Shown in pieces: positions 62,873-64,000 of a stretch of 64,000 nucleotides of DNA (positions within the stretch are counted from its first letter, which is position 1; the number at the start of each line of letters is the position of its first letter). Source of the DNA: Photobacterium kishitanii. GTDB lineage: Bacteria; Pseudomonadota; Gammaproteobacteria; Enterobacterales; Vibrionaceae. The stretch is from contig NZ_PYON01000003.1 in the NCBI RefSeq assembly GCF_003026355.1, forward strand, positions 310,001 to 374,000. Reading direction: 5' to 3'. The position numbers were made by a program, and so were the translations under genes. The notes beneath the pieces are model-generated. The model was not told the origin of the DNA. It did no database searches and saw only the letters and a list, made by a program, of their open reading frames with translations.

Positions 62873-62920
62873 ATTAACCTCTTAACCTCTTAACCTCTTA
62901 ACCTCTTAACCTCTTAACCT
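62873..62920. repeat. Octanucleotide tandem repeat (CTTAACCT)
   Basis: Five perfect copies of CTTAACCT (62881-62920) preceded by one imperfect copy (ATTAACCT) and followed by a more diverged one (TGAAACCT). It is intergenic, between the adhE terminator and the terminator of the opposite-strand dehydrogenase gene, so copy-number change would not alter a reading frame. Confidence 0.95.
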
Positions 62921-62928
62921 TGAAACCT

Positions 62929-62956
62929 AAAAAAGGCCGAGTAGTTATACTCAGCC
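62929..62956 (-). terminator. Terminator of the SDR gene
   Basis: Minus strand GGCTGAGTA, loop TAAC, TACTCGGCC (one U-G) followed by TTTTTT, 34 bases beyond the stop of the dehydrogenase gene. Confidence 0.88.
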
Positions 62957-62990
62957 TATTGGTTAGATTTATTGTTTAGTACTGATGAGA

Positions 62991-63680
62991 TTAGACGCCA
63001 ATTTCAGACTCAAGCATTCGGCCATTAAATGAATCGTTACGGACAATATATTCAACATTACGTGCAATTTCATCCTGCATCGGCACGTTAACAATCGTAT
63101 GCTGCTCATGGTGTTTGTCTTGTAAATTAATGGGCACAATACCACCGACTCGAATATTTAAACTCGCAAGTTCATTAGCCCAATTTTGAGTTAAGCCGCT
63201 AACAACCGTTTTACTCGTTGTTGGTGTATGTGGGTGGTGGTTTTCATGGCTCAATGCTAAATTAATAATGACACTTTGGTGGGGTTGATGCTGCATAAAT
63301 TCAGCAGCAACTTTGCCGAAAATAAAAAAGCTGGCGGCACTTTTTTGCATAATAAGATTAAAATCAGTGATTGATGTCGGTGATAATAAATGTGGTATTT
63401 CAGTTCCAGTCCAAGTATTTAATAAAATATTAATGGCTCCAAACCGTTCAGTGACTTGTTGGAATAAGGATTGAATACTGGTTTCATCATAACATTGCAT
63501 GTAGAAAGCGGCTGAAGCATCATTAATTTTACGGCAAGATTGTAAGGTTTTTTTTAACTCAACTTCATTATTATCGACGAGTGCTAAGGTTGCTCCTAAT
63601 GATGCGAAATGAAGTGCCACCGCTTTACCAATAGGGTTACCAGCATCGGTAATGATAGCGACTGATTGTCCGATATGCAT
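62991..63680 (-). CDS. Short-chain dehydrogenase-like protein with degenerate active site
   Basis: 229 residues with the Rossmann fold of short-chain dehydrogenases. The nucleotide-binding motif is TDAGNPIG (11-18), with aspartate in place of the first glycine. The NNAG position reads LNTW. A serine (Ser144) is present, but the YxxxK motif is replaced: Lys157 remains while Pro153 takes the tyrosine position. This suggests a non-catalytic or altered protein. The C-terminus keeps the NWANELASLNIRVGGIVP pattern. Start supported by AGGAATCT. Its relation to adhE is by position only. Confidence 0.85.
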   Translation of the reverse strand: MHIGQSVAIITDAGNPIGKAVALHFASLGATLALVDNNEVELKKTLQSCRKINDASAAFYMQCYDETSIQSLFQQVTERFGAINILLNTWTGTEIPHLLSPTSITDFNLIMQKSAASFFIFGKVAAEFMQHQPHQSVIINLALSHENHHPHTPTTSKTVVSGLTQNWANELASLNIRVGGIVPINLQDKHHEQHTIVNVPMQDEIARNVEYIVRNDSFNGRMLESEIGV

Positions 63681-63717
63681 AGATTCCTAGCCTTAATGTT
63701 TGAATGGTTCAATTTAA

Positions 63718-63788
63718 GCCTTATTGGTATCAATATGGGAGTGGTTATCTCTAAGGCAATTACTAGTATTAATATTAGCCAATAAGGC
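63718..63788. repeat. 10-base inverted repeat upstream of the SDR gene
   Basis: GCCTTATTGG (63718-63727) and CCAATAAGGC (63779-63788) are exact complements separated by 51 bases, 38 to 108 bases upstream of the SDR start. Possible paired operator halves; it may be chance in AT-rich DNA. Confidence 0.5.
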
Positions 63789-63901
63789 CGCAAACTAATA
63801 ATAATAAAGAAGAAATTATGAGCAATGTCACGAACAAATACCGCTGTTATTTCTGCATCATAAATGGCATATTTTATCTTTGACCAACCGCAAATATTGC
63901 T

Positions 63902-64000
63902 TTAAGCAGCCCAACTCATTTCACTTAGGCGTTTAGATTTAATCAGTGCTAAGTAAAGATCTTGTGGTGTTGCTTGAAGAGGTTTGGGGTCGACTGGTGG
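63902..64000 (-). CDS. Unrecognised protein, C-terminal 32 residues (runs off the window)
   Basis: An open frame from the window edge to TAA, ending with ATPQDLYLALIKSKRLSEMSWAA. Codon use is normal for the region and the same strand is used by the SDR gene downstream, so it is probably the end of a real gene beginning outside the window. I do not recognise the family from this fragment. Confidence 0.55.
   Translation of the reverse strand, partial: PPVDPKPLQATPQDLYLALIKSKRLSEMSWAA

Noticed and set aside
62873..62920. CRISPR array
   Set aside because: The repeats are eight bases with no spacers, so this is a simple tandem repeat; no cas genes are nearby.

Overview
The window is an ordinary, AT-rich stretch of gammaproteobacterial chromosome. 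Protein similarity to Escherichia coli is high throughout, and the gene order looks like the family Vibrionaceae, most likely Photobacterium (an inference from gene content, gene order and base composition by eye; no marker gene was compared with a database). Almost every base is accounted for by housekeeping genes and their control signals. I see no rRNA, tRNA, CRISPR array, prophage, integron or insertion sequence, and no undescribed multi-gene system.

Layout. 1-5.6 kb: ybfF on the minus strand, then seqA-pgm, a DUF1853 gene, a YbfA-like small protein and the Nif3-family gene ybgI. 5.6-16.9 kb: a contiguous citric-acid-cycle block, gltA divergent from sdhCDAB-sucAB-sucCD. 16.9-24 kb: metal and cell-wall genes, znuCB divergent from znuA-mepM around a perfect Zur-type palindrome, then feoABC behind a Fur-like site. 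24-32 kb: HIT protein, DUF924, argS divergent from yecM, purU, yoaA, tsaB. 32-40.3 kb: Slp/YeaY lipoprotein, an alpha/beta hydrolase, fadD, rnd, minCDE, ycgL, a MltB-type transglycosylase. 40.4-43.9 kb: an H-NS gene, a lysine riboswitch controlling an NhaC-family transporter (LysW type), tdk. 43.9-51.4 kb: the complete histidine operon hisGDCBHAFI on the minus strand with its leader peptide and attenuator. 51.6-64 kb: ychJ, a TauE/SafE permease, lpxH, ppiB, cysS, glpQ with a GlpR-type operator, a voltage-gated potassium channel with a zinc ribbon, ychE, adhE, a degenerate short-chain dehydrogenase, and the end of an unrecognised gene.

How the parts work together. Citrate synthase, succinate dehydrogenase, 2-oxoglutarate dehydrogenase and succinyl-CoA synthetase together form about half of the citric acid cycle. 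AdhE is the matching fermentative branch, and its long upstream region carries CRP-like and FNR-like sites. Zinc import (Znu) sits with the predicted zinc-dependent endopeptidase MepM. FeoABC imports ferrous iron. FadD, Rnd and MinCDE are linked by position only.

The parts most worth a second look are non-coding: a possible ribosome-site switch behind the lysine riboswitch, an 18-base inverted repeat between argS and yecM, a 12-base hairpin between sucB and sucC, an octanucleotide tandem repeat after adhE, and two very small candidate reading frames. Start codons were moved from the longest frame where the ribosome-binding site or family alignment required it (seqA, pgm, gltA, sdhA, znuA, argS, yecM, purU, fadD, minE, hisA, glpQ).
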